Assembly: GCA_965544035.1 (NCBI GenBank) | Contig: CBEULR010000002.1 | Span: 124,001-188,000, forward strand | Direction of reading: 5' to 3' | From: CBEULR01 sp965544035 | GTDB lineage: Bacteria > Bacillota > Desulfotomaculia > Desulfotomaculales > Desulforudaceae | Length of the DNA: 64,000 nt | Part shown: positions 33,925-42,940 of the stretch, one piece after another | Position numbering within the stretch: the stretch's first letter is position 1 | Layout: every line of letters starts with the position of its first letter | Position numbers and translations under genes: made by a program | The notes under the pieces: generated by a model | Databases searched by the model: none | Seen by the model: the letters and a program-made list of their open reading frames with translations, nothing else | What the model was told of the DNA's origin: nothing

Positions 33925-34679
33925 TTCAGACAAGCCCGAATACAGAGCTGCGCTGGGAAGCGGTCTCGGTCGACTATCCTCTTCGCAACCTGCGCGCCGT
34001 GGAAGAAGTAAACCTTGAGGTGCCTGCGGGTCGGGTATTCGCCCTGATGGGGCCGAGCGGCTGCGGAAAGACAACACTGCTGAAGGTGGCTGCCGGGTTG
34101 ATCCGGCCATCGGCCGGAAGGGTCTGCCTGGGGGACGAAACGGTCACCGCCCCCTCCAGGCGGATGGCGATGGTTTTTCAGGAGGCCGCGCTTTTCCCCT
34201 GGTTTACGGTGGAGCGTAATATCGGCCTCGCCCTGCCTCGCTCTTTTACCCACAATGAGCGTTCAGACCGGATCAACCAGCTGCTGGATGTGGTCGGGCT
34301 GAGTGATTTCGGCCACGTTTTTCCCCGTGAACTCTCGGGCGGCATGGCCCGGAGGGCTGCCCTGGCCGCCGCTCTGGCGCGTGATCCGGTGGTGCTGCTG
34401 CTTGATGAGCCTTTCAGCGGGCTGGATGTGATGGGCAGGCGGAGGCTGGCGCGAAAGCTGGCGGAGATCATTGCCGACCGTGCTTTGACAACCGTACTGG
34501 TCACCCACAGTGTGGATGAAGCCCTGATGCTGGCCGACCGGGTAGCGATAATGACCAGCCGGCCGGGGCGGATTCGCGTCTCCCTGCCGGTAACCATACC
34601 GCACCCGCGGGAGGGAAATGAAGCAGCGTTGGCGAATGTACGTGCAGAGGTATACCGGATATTGGAAACGGAGGGATAG
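33906..34679 (+). CDS. ABC transporter ATP-binding protein, nitrate/sulfonate/taurine type
   Basis: 257 residues. Walker A GPSGCGKTTLLK (~45), signature LSGGMARRAALAAAL (~140), Walker B VLLLDEPFSGLD (~160) and the switch His in VTHSVDEALMLADR are all intact. The signature has MARR where most SsuB/TauB proteins have QQQR or MRQR. It energises the permease encoded in overlap upstream. The binding-protein start lies 2 bases after the stop. Confidence 0.93.
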   Translation: MAGEEVIQTSPNTELRWEAVSVDYPLRNLRAVEEVNLEVPAGRVFALMGPSGCGKTTLLKVAAGLIRPSAGRVCLGDETVTAPSRRMAMVFQEAALFPWFTVERNIGLALPRSFTHNERSDRINQLLDVVGLSDFGHVFPRELSGGMARRAALAAALARDPVVLLLDEPFSGLDVMGRRRLARKLAEIIADRALTTVLVTHSVDEALMLADRVAIMTSRPGRIRVSLPVTIPHPREGNEAALANVRAEVYRILETEG

Positions 34680-34681
34680 CA

Positions 34682-35647
34682 TTGCGTAAACGTTTGCCCG
34701 TGTGGACGGCGATTGTCCTGGTGCTGCTGCTGGTTATCGCGGGTTGCGGAGAACAGGCGAAGGAGCCGCAGCCCGAGGCACTTCGTTTGGCCTACAACCC
34801 GATGCCTTTCAATGTACCCCTGATGGTGATGAAACACCAGGGCTTCCTGGATCAGCAACTGGCGGCCCGCGGCCTGGACAACGTGAGGGTGGAATACAAA
34901 GAGTTCGATGCCGGCTTCAATATGAGTGAAGCGATGGCCGGCGGCCGGCTGGACATCGCCACCGTGACCGGGTTTACCTCGGCGGTTTCGGCCAAGGCCG
35001 GCGGCCGCGATGCAAAAGTGATCTCGGCCTTCAGCCGTGCTCCGGCAGCATTCGCCCTGGTGGTGGCGGCCGATAAAACCGAACTGCCGGCCGATATCAG
35101 GGGCTGGAAGGTGGCCCTTCCGGTCGGCACCGAAGCCGACTACCTGCTGAGCCGGATCCTGGATGAACAGGGTCTCGCCCGGTCCGATGTCCAGATCGTG
35201 AATATGCTGGTGCCCGATGCCGCCGCCGCCCTCCTGTCCGGTAATGTGGACGCTGCGGTGCTGGTGGAACCGGTGCTGTCCCGGCTGGAGGCGGGGAACC
35301 AGATCCGTGTTTACCGCGACGGTACCGGTCTGGTGCTGGGCATGACGGTGACCACAGTTTGGAACAAATTCCTCGCCGCATATCCCGAAGTGGTTGAGGC
35401 TTATCTGGCCGCCATCGACGACAGCCTGGCCTATATGGAGGAGAATCCCGAACAGGTGATGGATCTGGCCGTGCAGGAAACCGGGCTGCCCGAACCGGTC
35501 GCCGCCCGTTTGATGACCAAGTACGACTTCGACCCGGTGATCACGGAATTTTCCGGCCTGGAGGATCAGATTGATTTTCTTTACGACAGCGGGCTGATCG
35601 GTGAGCGGATTGCTCTGGAAGACCTGCTTGATCTGAGCCTGCAGTAG
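34682..35647 (+). CDS. ABC transporter substrate-binding lipoprotein, SsuA/TauA-like
   Basis: 321 residues from a TTG start behind GGAGGG. Residues 1-21 are a lipoprotein signal ending in the lipobox VIAGC. The mature part is an NMT1/SsuA-like two-lobed binding protein: LRLAYNPMPFNVPLMVMKHQ, GRLDIATVTGFTSAVSAKAG and DAAVLVEPVLSRLEAG. It delivers the ligand to the permease; the ligand is unknown. Its last 107 bases are antiparallel to the 3' end of the GGDEF/HD-GYP gene on the other strand, an unusually long convergent overlap. Confidence 0.9.
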   Translation: MRKRLPVWTAIVLVLLLVIAGCGEQAKEPQPEALRLAYNPMPFNVPLMVMKHQGFLDQQLAARGLDNVRVEYKEFDAGFNMSEAMAGGRLDIATVTGFTSAVSAKAGGRDAKVISAFSRAPAAFALVVAADKTELPADIRGWKVALPVGTEADYLLSRILDEQGLARSDVQIVNMLVPDAAAALLSGNVDAAVLVEPVLSRLEAGNQIRVYRDGTGLVLGMTVTTVWNKFLAAYPEVVEAYLAAIDDSLAYMEENPEQVMDLAVQETGLPEPVAARLMTKYDFDPVITEFSGLEDQIDFLYDSGLIGERIALEDLLDLSLQ

Positions 35648-37649
35648 CGGGCGGAGCAGGGTAGGAACGGTCTCGATTCCTGATCATCTCGACAAAACGG
35701 GGAACCAGTGCGGGGTCAAACTGGGTCCCGGCACAGCGTTCGATTTCGGCGAGAGCGGCGTCCACAGACATCGCCTTACGGTACGGCCGGTCGCTGGTCA
35801 TGGCATCAAAGGCGTCGAGAATCGCCAGGATGCGGCACTCGATGGGAATTTCTTTACCCCGCAGCCCCAAGGGGTATCCGGAACCATCCCACCATTCATG
35901 GTGTTTCAGGATCAGGTCGGCAATCGAAGCCAGATCACCGGTGGACAGGGCGATCCGGTGCCCGATCTCGCTGTGGCGCTGCATCTCGGTTCTTTCTTCG
36001 TCTGTGAGCGGTCCCTGCTTAAAGAGAATGGTATCCGGCGTCCCCACCTTGCCGATATCGTGGAACTGCGCCAGCAGAAGCAGGTTGGACATTCTTGTTT
36101 CGGTGATCCCGAGCGTGCGGCCGAACTCCGCCGCCATTTCCCGGAGCCGCTCGGCGTGACCCTCGGTAATGAAATCGCGGGCATCCAGCGCCGCCATCAG
36201 AGCCTGACCCACCGCCCGGCGTGCCGAGGTCTTGCTCAGCAGCTGTTCGCGGTACATCGCGTTGTCGGCTTCCTTGAACAGGTCGTTCATTGAGACCTCC
36301 GGACTGTCGGTGGTGGCCAGACCGATAGAAATGCTCAGCGGAACGGGCAAGTGATTCTTAAGGTTAAATTGAGCCTGTCGTTCCCGGATCCGGGCGACAA
36401 ACGTGCTCCCCTGCCGGTAGTCGGTGGCGGGGAGAATCACCGCAAACTCATCGCCTCCGATCCGGGCTACGCAGTCGGTCTTACGGAAGGCCCCCGCGAT
36501 AACGCCGGCCGCTCCGCGCAGGAGTTCGTCCCCGGCATCGTGGCCCCAGGCGTCATTAATCAGCTTCAGTCCGTCCACATCACATATGATCATCGATATC
36601 GGACCCTGGCGGTCCACATCCATCCGCCGCATCTCTTCCTCAAAGTAGGCGCGGTTGTATACGCCGGTCAGCGTGTCGTGCATCACCATATAACGCAGCC
36701 GCTCTTCGTTGCGTTTTCGTTCGGTGATGTCGATCAGAGAACACACACTCTGCATCGTTCCCGGAACCAGACCGACATTCAGGAGGATTTCCCGGCGGTT
36801 GCCCCGTGTATCAACCAGGCAGAATTCATAGCTGTCGGGTACTTTCAGATTGCGCAGCCGGCGCTCCCGATGATAGAAGCTCATCCTTTCGAGGTCCTCG
36901 GGCGCCACAAAATCGGTCCAGCGGCACTTCCCTTCAATATCCTCTCTCGCCATCCCCAGCAGATCGGCTCCCCGATCATTGATCACGGCAATAGTCATAT
37001 CCTCGTCCACGATGAGCATGGCTGTGCCCGTACCCTCGAAAGTCGTGCGATACAGATTCTCGGACTGTTCGAGCCGTGCTTCGGCCTCGAGCCTTCTTCT
37101 CTCTTCATCCATGCCGCGCAAAGCGAAAGCGATGTCCCCAGCCACTTCTTCCAGCAGAGAAATCTCCCCGTCGTCGAAATAATTGGCATCGATCGTGTAT
37201 ACCACCAATACACCCCTGACCTCACCCTGGTTCACCAGCGGCACCGCCGCCATTCCGGAGCAGTGGGCGCCGTAGCCGTCCACCCCGTGGATCTGAATGA
37301 GGTGCTCGGGGCAGCACACAATGACCGTCTGTTTAGTAAGCAAAGCCTTGCCGGCCGGACCCGTTTTCGAGACAAAATCCGCCCAATCCGCATCCAGGAG
37401 GGAGCTGTATGCCGATTCAAAACCCGATGAGACTCTGGAAGACACTTCACCATTGGCAGGATCGATCAAGCCGATCCAGGCAAAACGGTAATCGCGGTTA
37501 GTGGTAAGGATGTCGCAGCTGCGCTGCAAAAGCCGGCTGCGGTCCTTCTCCTGCACAATCAAATGGTTGATCTCCACAATCGTACGCAATACCCGGTTGA
37601 GGTGATCAACCCGATCACTATCCCGTGTCCCTGAGGTCGAGCAGGCCAT
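35541..37649 (-). CDS. GAF-PAS-GGDEF-HD-GYP signalling protein
   Basis: 702 residues. GAF domain ~25-190, PAS ~200-320, GGDEF ~335-490 with intact RIGGDEFAVI near 400, then an HD-GYP domain with HDIGKVG near 530 and HHEWWDGSGYP near 585. Both a cyclic-di-GMP synthase and a phosphodiesterase active site are thus encoded. The family is known to make and break c-di-GMP, but which activity dominates cannot be told. The final ~40 residues are Pro/Arg-rich and read through the convergent binding-protein gene, so the natural C-terminus is an accident of that overlap. The next gene upstream on the same strand is a sensor-regulator, 161 bases away. Confidence 0.92.
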   Translation of the reverse strand: MACSTSGTRDSDRVDHLNRVLRTIVEINHLIVQEKDRSRLLQRSCDILTTNRDYRFAWIGLIDPANGEVSSRVSSGFESAYSSLLDADWADFVSKTGPAGKALLTKQTVIVCCPEHLIQIHGVDGYGAHCSGMAAVPLVNQGEVRGVLVVYTIDANYFDDGEISLLEEVAGDIAFALRGMDEERRRLEAEARLEQSENLYRTTFEGTGTAMLIVDEDMTIAVINDRGADLLGMAREDIEGKCRWTDFVAPEDLERMSFYHRERRLRNLKVPDSYEFCLVDTRGNRREILLNVGLVPGTMQSVCSLIDITERKRNEERLRYMVMHDTLTGVYNRAYFEEEMRRMDVDRQGPISMIICDVDGLKLINDAWGHDAGDELLRGAAGVIAGAFRKTDCVARIGGDEFAVILPATDYRQGSTFVARIRERQAQFNLKNHLPVPLSISIGLATTDSPEVSMNDLFKEADNAMYREQLLSKTSARRAVGQALMAALDARDFITEGHAERLREMAAEFGRTLGITETRMSNLLLLAQFHDIGKVGTPDTILFKQGPLTDEERTEMQRHSEIGHRIALSTGDLASIADLILKHHEWWDGSGYPLGLRGKEIPIECRILAILDAFDAMTSDRPYRKAMSVDAALAEIERCAGTQFDPALVPRFVEMIRNRDRSYPAPPATAGSDQAGLPEQSAHRSARCRKENQSDPPGRKIP

Positions 37650-37810
37650 CCCCCATCACCCTTTAATTCGCAACAATGGCAAATACTTCGACAAGTTTCG
37701 CGGTATTTCCTTTATCGCTCTGATTATTGCTTCCGCTTACGAGTACACGACGGTGTCAATGTCTGCGGCAGTCGGCCGACCAGTCGGCAAACCCGGTCAA
37801 CAGTGTTGTT

Positions 37811-39559
37811 TCAGGATTCCGGCCGCTCATCCAGCAGCCGGTAAATAAACTCGACGGGTACGCCGCACTTGCGGGCGAACTTCAGGGTGTTCGGCAGGCT
37901 GGGGAACTTGGCACCCTTCTCATACATCAGGTACTGCCCCGGATTCACCCCCAGCACCCGCTGGCTGAATTCGGACTGATTGAACCCCAGCATCTTCCTG
38001 ATTTCCCGCCAGTGGATCGATACCGGAACCTGCTCCTTGGACGCAATTACGGATACATCGCCCCGGGGATGGTTCTTTCCGAAGAACTCGGACGAGAGAC
38101 GTTCGGCGTCCTCAAAGATGGTGAGCGTGCTTTTTCCGTTGGGACCGTCAAGCAAATGATGTTCTATCAGGAAGGGACGTATTTCTCCGATGCTCAGCCG
38201 AATAAGCCTCATCACCGGCCGGACCGGATCGTTCCGGTCGGGAATATCGATCAGTTGAGTATGGACGGCCAGTTCCCGACGGGTGCGGCCGAGGACGAAC
38301 TCCGGGCCGAGTCCGCTCAGATCGGACCACGCCCGGTTCACAAAAACGACACGGTCGTTCGCATCGGAAAGCAGCATTCCAAAGGGAAGGTGATCGAAGA
38401 GCTGCAGCGCCTGTTCCTTGTTTTCAAAGCGGCCCACTTCCCGGAAGGTAACCACGGCGGTCCGTTCACTGGTTAGTTCGATATTGAGCGTCAGCAGAAA
38501 ATCACGGCCCTGAAAACGGGCGCGTATGATCTGGTTCTTCAGTTCCGCAGAATCCGAATTGAGGAAGTCCTCAATCAGACGCGCCGTTTCCGGAATATCC
38601 GGAAAAGCCTGGTATACGGTGCGGCCCAATATCTGATTCTTGCGCACGCCGGTGATCGTCTCCGCCGCCCGGTTCCAGAGCACTATCGTCAGTTCGTCGT
38701 TGACCAGCATTGCACCGACATCCATCTTCTCGTAATCGGCGATGGCCTTTTGGGTAACGCGGTCGTAGTCACGCTGTTTCATAACCAGCTGCTGCTGCAG
38801 CGTCAGTTTATTGGTGTGGGCCTCGATCCCGCGGCTCATCGCCCGCATGATGGTCACCAGGTGGCTGACCGCATACTCATTCGGGACGACGACCCCGATC
38901 GCCCCCTTCACCTCGCCGACCAGTCCCAGAATCGGCGCCCCGAGCCCCGTCCACCCGTCAAACATCGTATTGTAGTGCTCCGCACCGGAGATAACGACCG
39001 GCTTGCGCACCCGGAGCGCCGTGCCGATCGGGTTGTTTCCGACGTTGCTCTCGGCGTACAGCGCCCCCTTTACGAAGTAATTGTTGAGGGCATGTGGGGC
39101 GGTCTGACCATCTGTGCGCACATCCAGCAGATAGCCGTTCTCGTCCGCAATCATAATCACAAACACCGGGGTCAGATTGCTGACCAGATCCTCCAGGATG
39201 TCGAAGAAGGGTTTGGCTGCATCAAACAGGTCGATCCGCTGCAGAATCCGGTCCTGCAGTTTCTCACCGGACAGCACGGTGGGATCGGCGATGCCGTCGC
39301 GAACGTCCCCGTCCGACTTCACCCGCTGCCAGGACTGAAGTATAATCGGGTCAATCAGTGAAAAATCGTAGGGCTCGTCCTTCATGAAGGCTTCCCTGGC
39401 CCGCATGAGCATCTCCTGATTGCGCACAATCGGGTAGACCCGGGATACCGTCAGCCGATGCCGGTCCACGCCCGAAATAGCCTTTACCCGTGAAAGGACC
39501 TGCATCGCATCTTGCTCATCATCCCGCACCTTCAGCCGCACTTCATAGAACCCTGCCAT
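37811..39559 (-). CDS. GAF-PAS-PAS sensor with C-terminal XRE helix-turn-helix
   Basis: 582 residues. The N-terminus resembles the AcoR/DhaR group of sigma-54 activators: SLIDPIILQSWQRVKSDG, then a GAF domain with DVRTDGQTA and SNVGNNPIGTALRVRKPVVI (~150-210). Two PAS domains follow (~270-370 and ~385-490). Where AcoR has an AAA+ module and Fis-type HTH, this protein ends in a Cro/C1 HTH, REIRKMLGFNQSEFSQRVLG to VPVEFIYRLL (~515-575). It therefore probably acts as a direct repressor/activator with redox- or ligand-sensing input rather than with sigma-54. Target genes are unknown; an inverted repeat in the promoter region upstream (39718-39740) is a candidate site. Confidence 0.88.
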   Translation of the reverse strand: MAGFYEVRLKVRDDEQDAMQVLSRVKAISGVDRHRLTVSRVYPIVRNQEMLMRAREAFMKDEPYDFSLIDPIILQSWQRVKSDGDVRDGIADPTVLSGEKLQDRILQRIDLFDAAKPFFDILEDLVSNLTPVFVIMIADENGYLLDVRTDGQTAPHALNNYFVKGALYAESNVGNNPIGTALRVRKPVVISGAEHYNTMFDGWTGLGAPILGLVGEVKGAIGVVVPNEYAVSHLVTIMRAMSRGIEAHTNKLTLQQQLVMKQRDYDRVTQKAIADYEKMDVGAMLVNDELTIVLWNRAAETITGVRKNQILGRTVYQAFPDIPETARLIEDFLNSDSAELKNQIIRARFQGRDFLLTLNIELTSERTAVVTFREVGRFENKEQALQLFDHLPFGMLLSDANDRVVFVNRAWSDLSGLGPEFVLGRTRRELAVHTQLIDIPDRNDPVRPVMRLIRLSIGEIRPFLIEHHLLDGPNGKSTLTIFEDAERLSSEFFGKNHPRGDVSVIASKEQVPVSIHWREIRKMLGFNQSEFSQRVLGVNPGQYLMYEKGAKFPSLPNTLKFARKCGVPVEFIYRLLDERPES

Positions 39560-39717
39560 AGCCGACCTCCGTTTCCAATTGGAGCCCGAAAGTAATCGGG
39601 TAATTAATACTTCTCAACAAACGATTCGGCTTGGTGTTTGCCAATATTTAACCTTATCTTATTTTCTGCTCATTTCTGAAAAACTTTAGCTAAAAAAAGG
39701 GAAATTATGCCCTTGAA

Positions 39718-39740
39718 CACAAATTTATGTACAATTTGTG
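39718..39740. promoter_or_regulatory. Inverted repeat CACAAATT-N7-AATTTGTG
   Basis: Perfect eight-base arms with a seven-base spacer, in the 276-base divergent gap between the XRE regulator and mnmA. A dimeric HTH protein site is plausible; autoregulation by the adjacent regulator is inference. Confidence 0.45.
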
Positions 39741-39835
39741 CCGAATGAGTATATCAGACAGACAGGAAATACGGCAGGAGAATCAAGGAATACTGAAAAA
39801 GACTAAGTAATACCTGAGGGGAAAGGGGATACCAA

Positions 39836-40873
39836 ATGAAAAGGGTCGCGGTGGCGATGAGCGGCGGCGTAGACAGCTCGGTTACCGTATTGATGCTTAT
39901 AGAGCAGGGCTACCGCGTGTTCGGACTGACCATGCCGACCTCGAAGAAAGCCGTGCGTCAGGCGCGGCGGGTCGCCGGTTTTCTGGGCATCGATCATCTG
40001 GTGGCCGATCTGGGCAGTCTGTTTCAGGATCAGGTGGTTGACTACTTCTGCCGGGCCTATCTGGCCGGGCAGACCCCGAATCCCTGCATTGCGTGCAACC
40101 GGCACGTGAAATACGGCGCTCTGTTCGATTACGCCCTGTCTCAGGGTGCCGATTATTTCGCCACCGGGCACTACGCCCGAATCGAACAAGACCGCAGCCG
40201 TGACCGGTACCTGCTGCTCCGCGGCCTGGATCCGAAGAAAGACCAGAGTTATGTGCTCTACCATCTTACGCAGGACCGTCTGCAGCGTCTGCTGCTGCCT
40301 CTGGGGGCGCTCAGTAAAGATGAGGTGAAGCGGAAGGCCGAGCGTGCCGGCATCCCGTACGTGCGAGAAGAAAGCCAGGAAATCTGCTTCGTGCCGGACG
40401 ACGATTACCGCCGGTTTCTGATCGAGAGACACGGTGCCGCGATCAAACCGGGTCACTTTGTGGACAAGGAGGGACGGGTTCTCGGACGGCACAAGGGACT
40501 CCCCTTCTATACCGTCGGCCAGAGGAAGGGGCTCGGCCTGGCCCTGGGCACGCCCGTTTATGTAATCGGCCTGGATGCCCGCACAAATACCGTAATTCTC
40601 GGCCCGGAGTCCGACTTGACGGCCGGAGGCCTCATCGCCGCCGAAACCCATTTCATTATGAAGGAGTACGCCCGAACAGACGCCCCGGTCGAGGTGCAGA
40701 TCAGATACAATGCCCGGGCGGTGCCCGCCCGGCTGTTCCCGTCGCCCGGAGATACATGCCGGGTGCGCTTCGAACGGCCGCAGCGCGCCGTAACCCCCGG
40801 TCAGGCCGCCGTCTTCTATCACGGAAAATACGTCGTAGGCGGCGGGATTATTACCGACAGACTCCCGGTTTAA
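39836..40873 (+). CDS. mnmA: tRNA-specific 2-thiouridylase MnmA
   Basis: 345 residues starting MKRVAVAMSGGVDSSVTVLM, with the PP-loop SGGVDSS. The catalytic Cys pair is in TPNPCIACNRHVKYG (~84) and SQEICFVPDDDY (~182), and DQSYVLYHL is intact. MnmA thiolates U34 of Lys, Glu and Gln tRNAs. The ribosome binding site GAGGGGAAAGGGG lies just upstream. The gene ends 4 bases inside the convergent coiled-coil gene. The sulfur donor desulfurase is not in the window. Confidence 0.96.
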   Translation: MKRVAVAMSGGVDSSVTVLMLIEQGYRVFGLTMPTSKKAVRQARRVAGFLGIDHLVADLGSLFQDQVVDYFCRAYLAGQTPNPCIACNRHVKYGALFDYALSQGADYFATGHYARIEQDRSRDRYLLLRGLDPKKDQSYVLYHLTQDRLQRLLLPLGALSKDEVKRKAERAGIPYVREESQEICFVPDDDYRRFLIERHGAAIKPGHFVDKEGRVLGRHKGLPFYTVGQRKGLGLALGTPVYVIGLDARTNTVILGPESDLTAGGLIAAETHFIMKEYARTDAPVEVQIRYNARAVPARLFPSPGDTCRVRFERPQRAVTPGQAAVFYHGKYVVGGGIITDRLPV

Positions 40874-41970
40874 CCGCGCTTGAGAATCACCACCACCTTG
40901 TCCGGATCATGCCGAATCTGGCTGACCGAAAAAAGGCGGTAGTTTTGGCCCAGCGAAAAGGACAGGCCTCCGTCACGATTCAGCAGCGGCAGCAGTTCGG
41001 GCTGAATCCTAGTCCCGTTCACCGTGAGGGACTGGGGACGGAAAAACACAGCCGTTCCCTCTTCTGTGGGCACAAGCCGGCCGGTCAGGATGAATTCCGA
41101 CTGATCGGCCGCACTCCGGCCGCTGATCGTCATCACGTTCCGGCCCAGCGACACCGAAAGACTGTCCCCTGGACGGCGGCTGGCCGACCGGATGGCCCGG
41201 TTCACAGACGCGGCGCTCACCTCCAGCCGGATCCCCAGACCTTCAAAGGTAATCCGGTCCGGCTTCAGTTCGCGCACCAGCAGGACATTAAGCTGGCTGA
41301 GCACGTTGTGCAGCGGCTGCAGCGAAGCCTGCCACCCCTGCTCGATCTCGGTTATGCGTTCGGCCAACTCCTCCGACTGTCTCCGGATCTCGTCCAGAAA
41401 CCGCACCCGTTTGGCTTTGGTCTCCTCGATTTCGGCGAGCTGACGCGCGATCTGCTCCTCTTCACGGCGCGCCTCGGCGTACAGCCCCTCCAGCTCCTCA
41501 ATCTTGGATTTAATAGCCTGGTTGAGCCGCTGCACCTCGTCATACAGGCCGGCCTCATACCTGATCAGCATCTGGAGCATTTCCAGGCGCCCGAAGAACT
41601 CACCGAAATCCTGCGTCCCGAGCAGGATCTCCAGATACGACCAGCGGCCGTTCTCGTAGTGGTGCCGCAGCCAGTCCCCCAGTCTGGCCCGTGCCTCGGA
41701 CAGATCGACTTCGGATTGCGCCAGATCGGCCTCCTGAATCCGGATTGACCGGCGGATGCCCTCCAGCTTCTGCTGCTGGGCTTCCCGCTCCTGCCGCAGT
41801 TTCATAATGTCCAGATTGATGGCCAGGAGTTCGGCGACCAGATCTTTCTCCTGCGCACTCAGCTCAGCCGCCGTATCGGAACCGGTTTGGGCGGCGGCCG
41901 GCAAAGACGCCGCAATCAGGCCCAGGATAAGAAAACCCACCAAAAGGCAGGTATAGGCTCTCGGATACAT
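40870..41970 (-). CDS. Secreted coiled-coil protein
   Basis: 366 residues. A signal peptide (LVGFLILGLIAASLPAAAQ) is followed by two long coiled-coil blocks, ~38-100 and ~135-215, separated by GRWSYLEILLGTQDFGEFFG. This is the pattern of PcsB/CwlO-type envelope proteins (murein hydrolase activators). The C-terminal half (~225-366) is beta-rich and carries no NlpC/P60 or LytM active-site residues that I can see. A non-catalytic envelope or hydrolase-regulating role is therefore inferred. Divergent or convergent neighbours give no further hint. Confidence 0.75.
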   Translation of the reverse strand: MYPRAYTCLLVGFLILGLIAASLPAAAQTGSDTAAELSAQEKDLVAELLAINLDIMKLRQEREAQQQKLEGIRRSIRIQEADLAQSEVDLSEARARLGDWLRHHYENGRWSYLEILLGTQDFGEFFGRLEMLQMLIRYEAGLYDEVQRLNQAIKSKIEELEGLYAEARREEEQIARQLAEIEETKAKRVRFLDEIRRQSEELAERITEIEQGWQASLQPLHNVLSQLNVLLVRELKPDRITFEGLGIRLEVSAASVNRAIRSASRRPGDSLSVSLGRNVMTISGRSAADQSEFILTGRLVPTEEGTAVFFRPQSLTVNGTRIQPELLPLLNRDGGLSFSLGQNYRLFSVSQIRHDPDKVVVILKRG

Positions 41971-42032
41971 GTTTGATCACACCCGAACCGAAAGGTAATA
42001 TCAACATTATATATAATGACTCCCATTAAATG

Positions 42033-42824
42033 CTAGCACTGAATCCGCTCCGGCACGCTGTAGATATTCATCCGCCGGCCGCGCGCAAAACCGACCACCG
42101 TCACTCCCAGACGGTTCCCCACCTCCACGGCGTAGGCGGTGGGCGCCGATTTAGACACCAGAATGGGCAGGCCGATTCTGGCCGCCTTCAGCACAACCTC
42201 CGACGACAGCCTCCCGCTGGAAAGAATGACGGCCCGGCCAAAGTCAAGTCCGGTGTGCAGCCCGTAACCCAGGATCTTGTCCACCGCGTTGTGACGCCCG
42301 ATATCCTCGTAGAATGCGGCTATCTCATTCCCGATCACCAAAGCGGCCGCGTGGGTTCCCCCTGTTGCCTTGAAAGTTACCGCCCTTTTCTGGAATTCGG
42401 CCATAAGTCCGATCAGCACCTCGGCTGCTATGCAAAGCGCTGCCGAAACAGGGGTTATACTATCGACGTCCCGAACATCGGCCGCCGACCCCCCGGCACA
42501 CCCGGAGGTGATCGTCGGCTTGTATAAGAGACGCTCGGCGGCGGACGCATTAAACCCGCCCCTGGTCTGCACGGTCGCCGTCTGCTTGGACACATCGATA
42601 TCCAGGGAAGCGATCTCGTCGAACGACCTGATCACGCCTTCGGCGGCGAGAAATCCCAGTGTGAGTTCCTCCAGGGCATCCGGACTGCAAAGCAGCGTGG
42701 CCAACTCCCACCCGTCCAGGATTACAGTCAGCGGAAACTCCTCCACTACCTGGTCCACGACCGGCTGACAGGACCGCCCGTCCCATTTGGTGATCTCAAT
42801 TTCCCTCTTCAATACGCTCACCAT
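42033..42824 (-). CDS. fdhD: Formate dehydrogenase accessory sulfurtransferase FdhD
   Basis: 263 residues with the family segments LCSPDALEELTLGFLAAEGVI, the active Cys in TSGCAGGSA (~110), EDIGRHNAVDKILG and SSGRLSSEVVLKAA. FdhD passes sulfur to the molybdenum or tungsten cofactor of formate dehydrogenases. Only the first Cys of the CxxC pair known from E. coli is present. No formate dehydrogenase is in the window, so it is an orphan here. It implies that molybdopterin-type formate metabolism occurs elsewhere in the genome. Confidence 0.93.
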   Translation of the reverse strand: MVSVLKREIEITKWDGRSCQPVVDQVVEEFPLTVILDGWELATLLCSPDALEELTLGFLAAEGVIRSFDEIASLDIDVSKQTATVQTRGGFNASAAERLLYKPTITSGCAGGSAADVRDVDSITPVSAALCIAAEVLIGLMAEFQKRAVTFKATGGTHAAALVIGNEIAAFYEDIGRHNAVDKILGYGLHTGLDFGRAVILSSGRLSSEVVLKAARIGLPILVSKSAPTAYAVEVGNRLGVTVVGFARGRRMNIYSVPERIQC

Positions 42825-42892
42825 CCCTGCCCTGATTCTAGCAGTGGAAGCGGGAAACGGTCAATTTTGTCTGCTATTCACACCAAAACGCC

Positions 42893-42924
42893 GGTGGTGG
42901 CCCCATCCGCAGGAGGCCACCACC
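42893..42924 (-). terminator. Terminator of the stalk-domain protein gene
   Basis: GGTGGTGGCC and GGCCACCACC form a strong ten-base-pair stem; on the reverse strand GGCGTTTTGG follows. It lies 17 bases after the stop codon. Confidence 0.75.
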
Positions 42925-42940
42925 CTGTCTTCCTTATTGT

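Noticed and set aside
39803..40822. 339-codon open frame antisense to mnmA
   Set aside because: mnmA has all catalytic motifs; the antisense product is compositional shadow.
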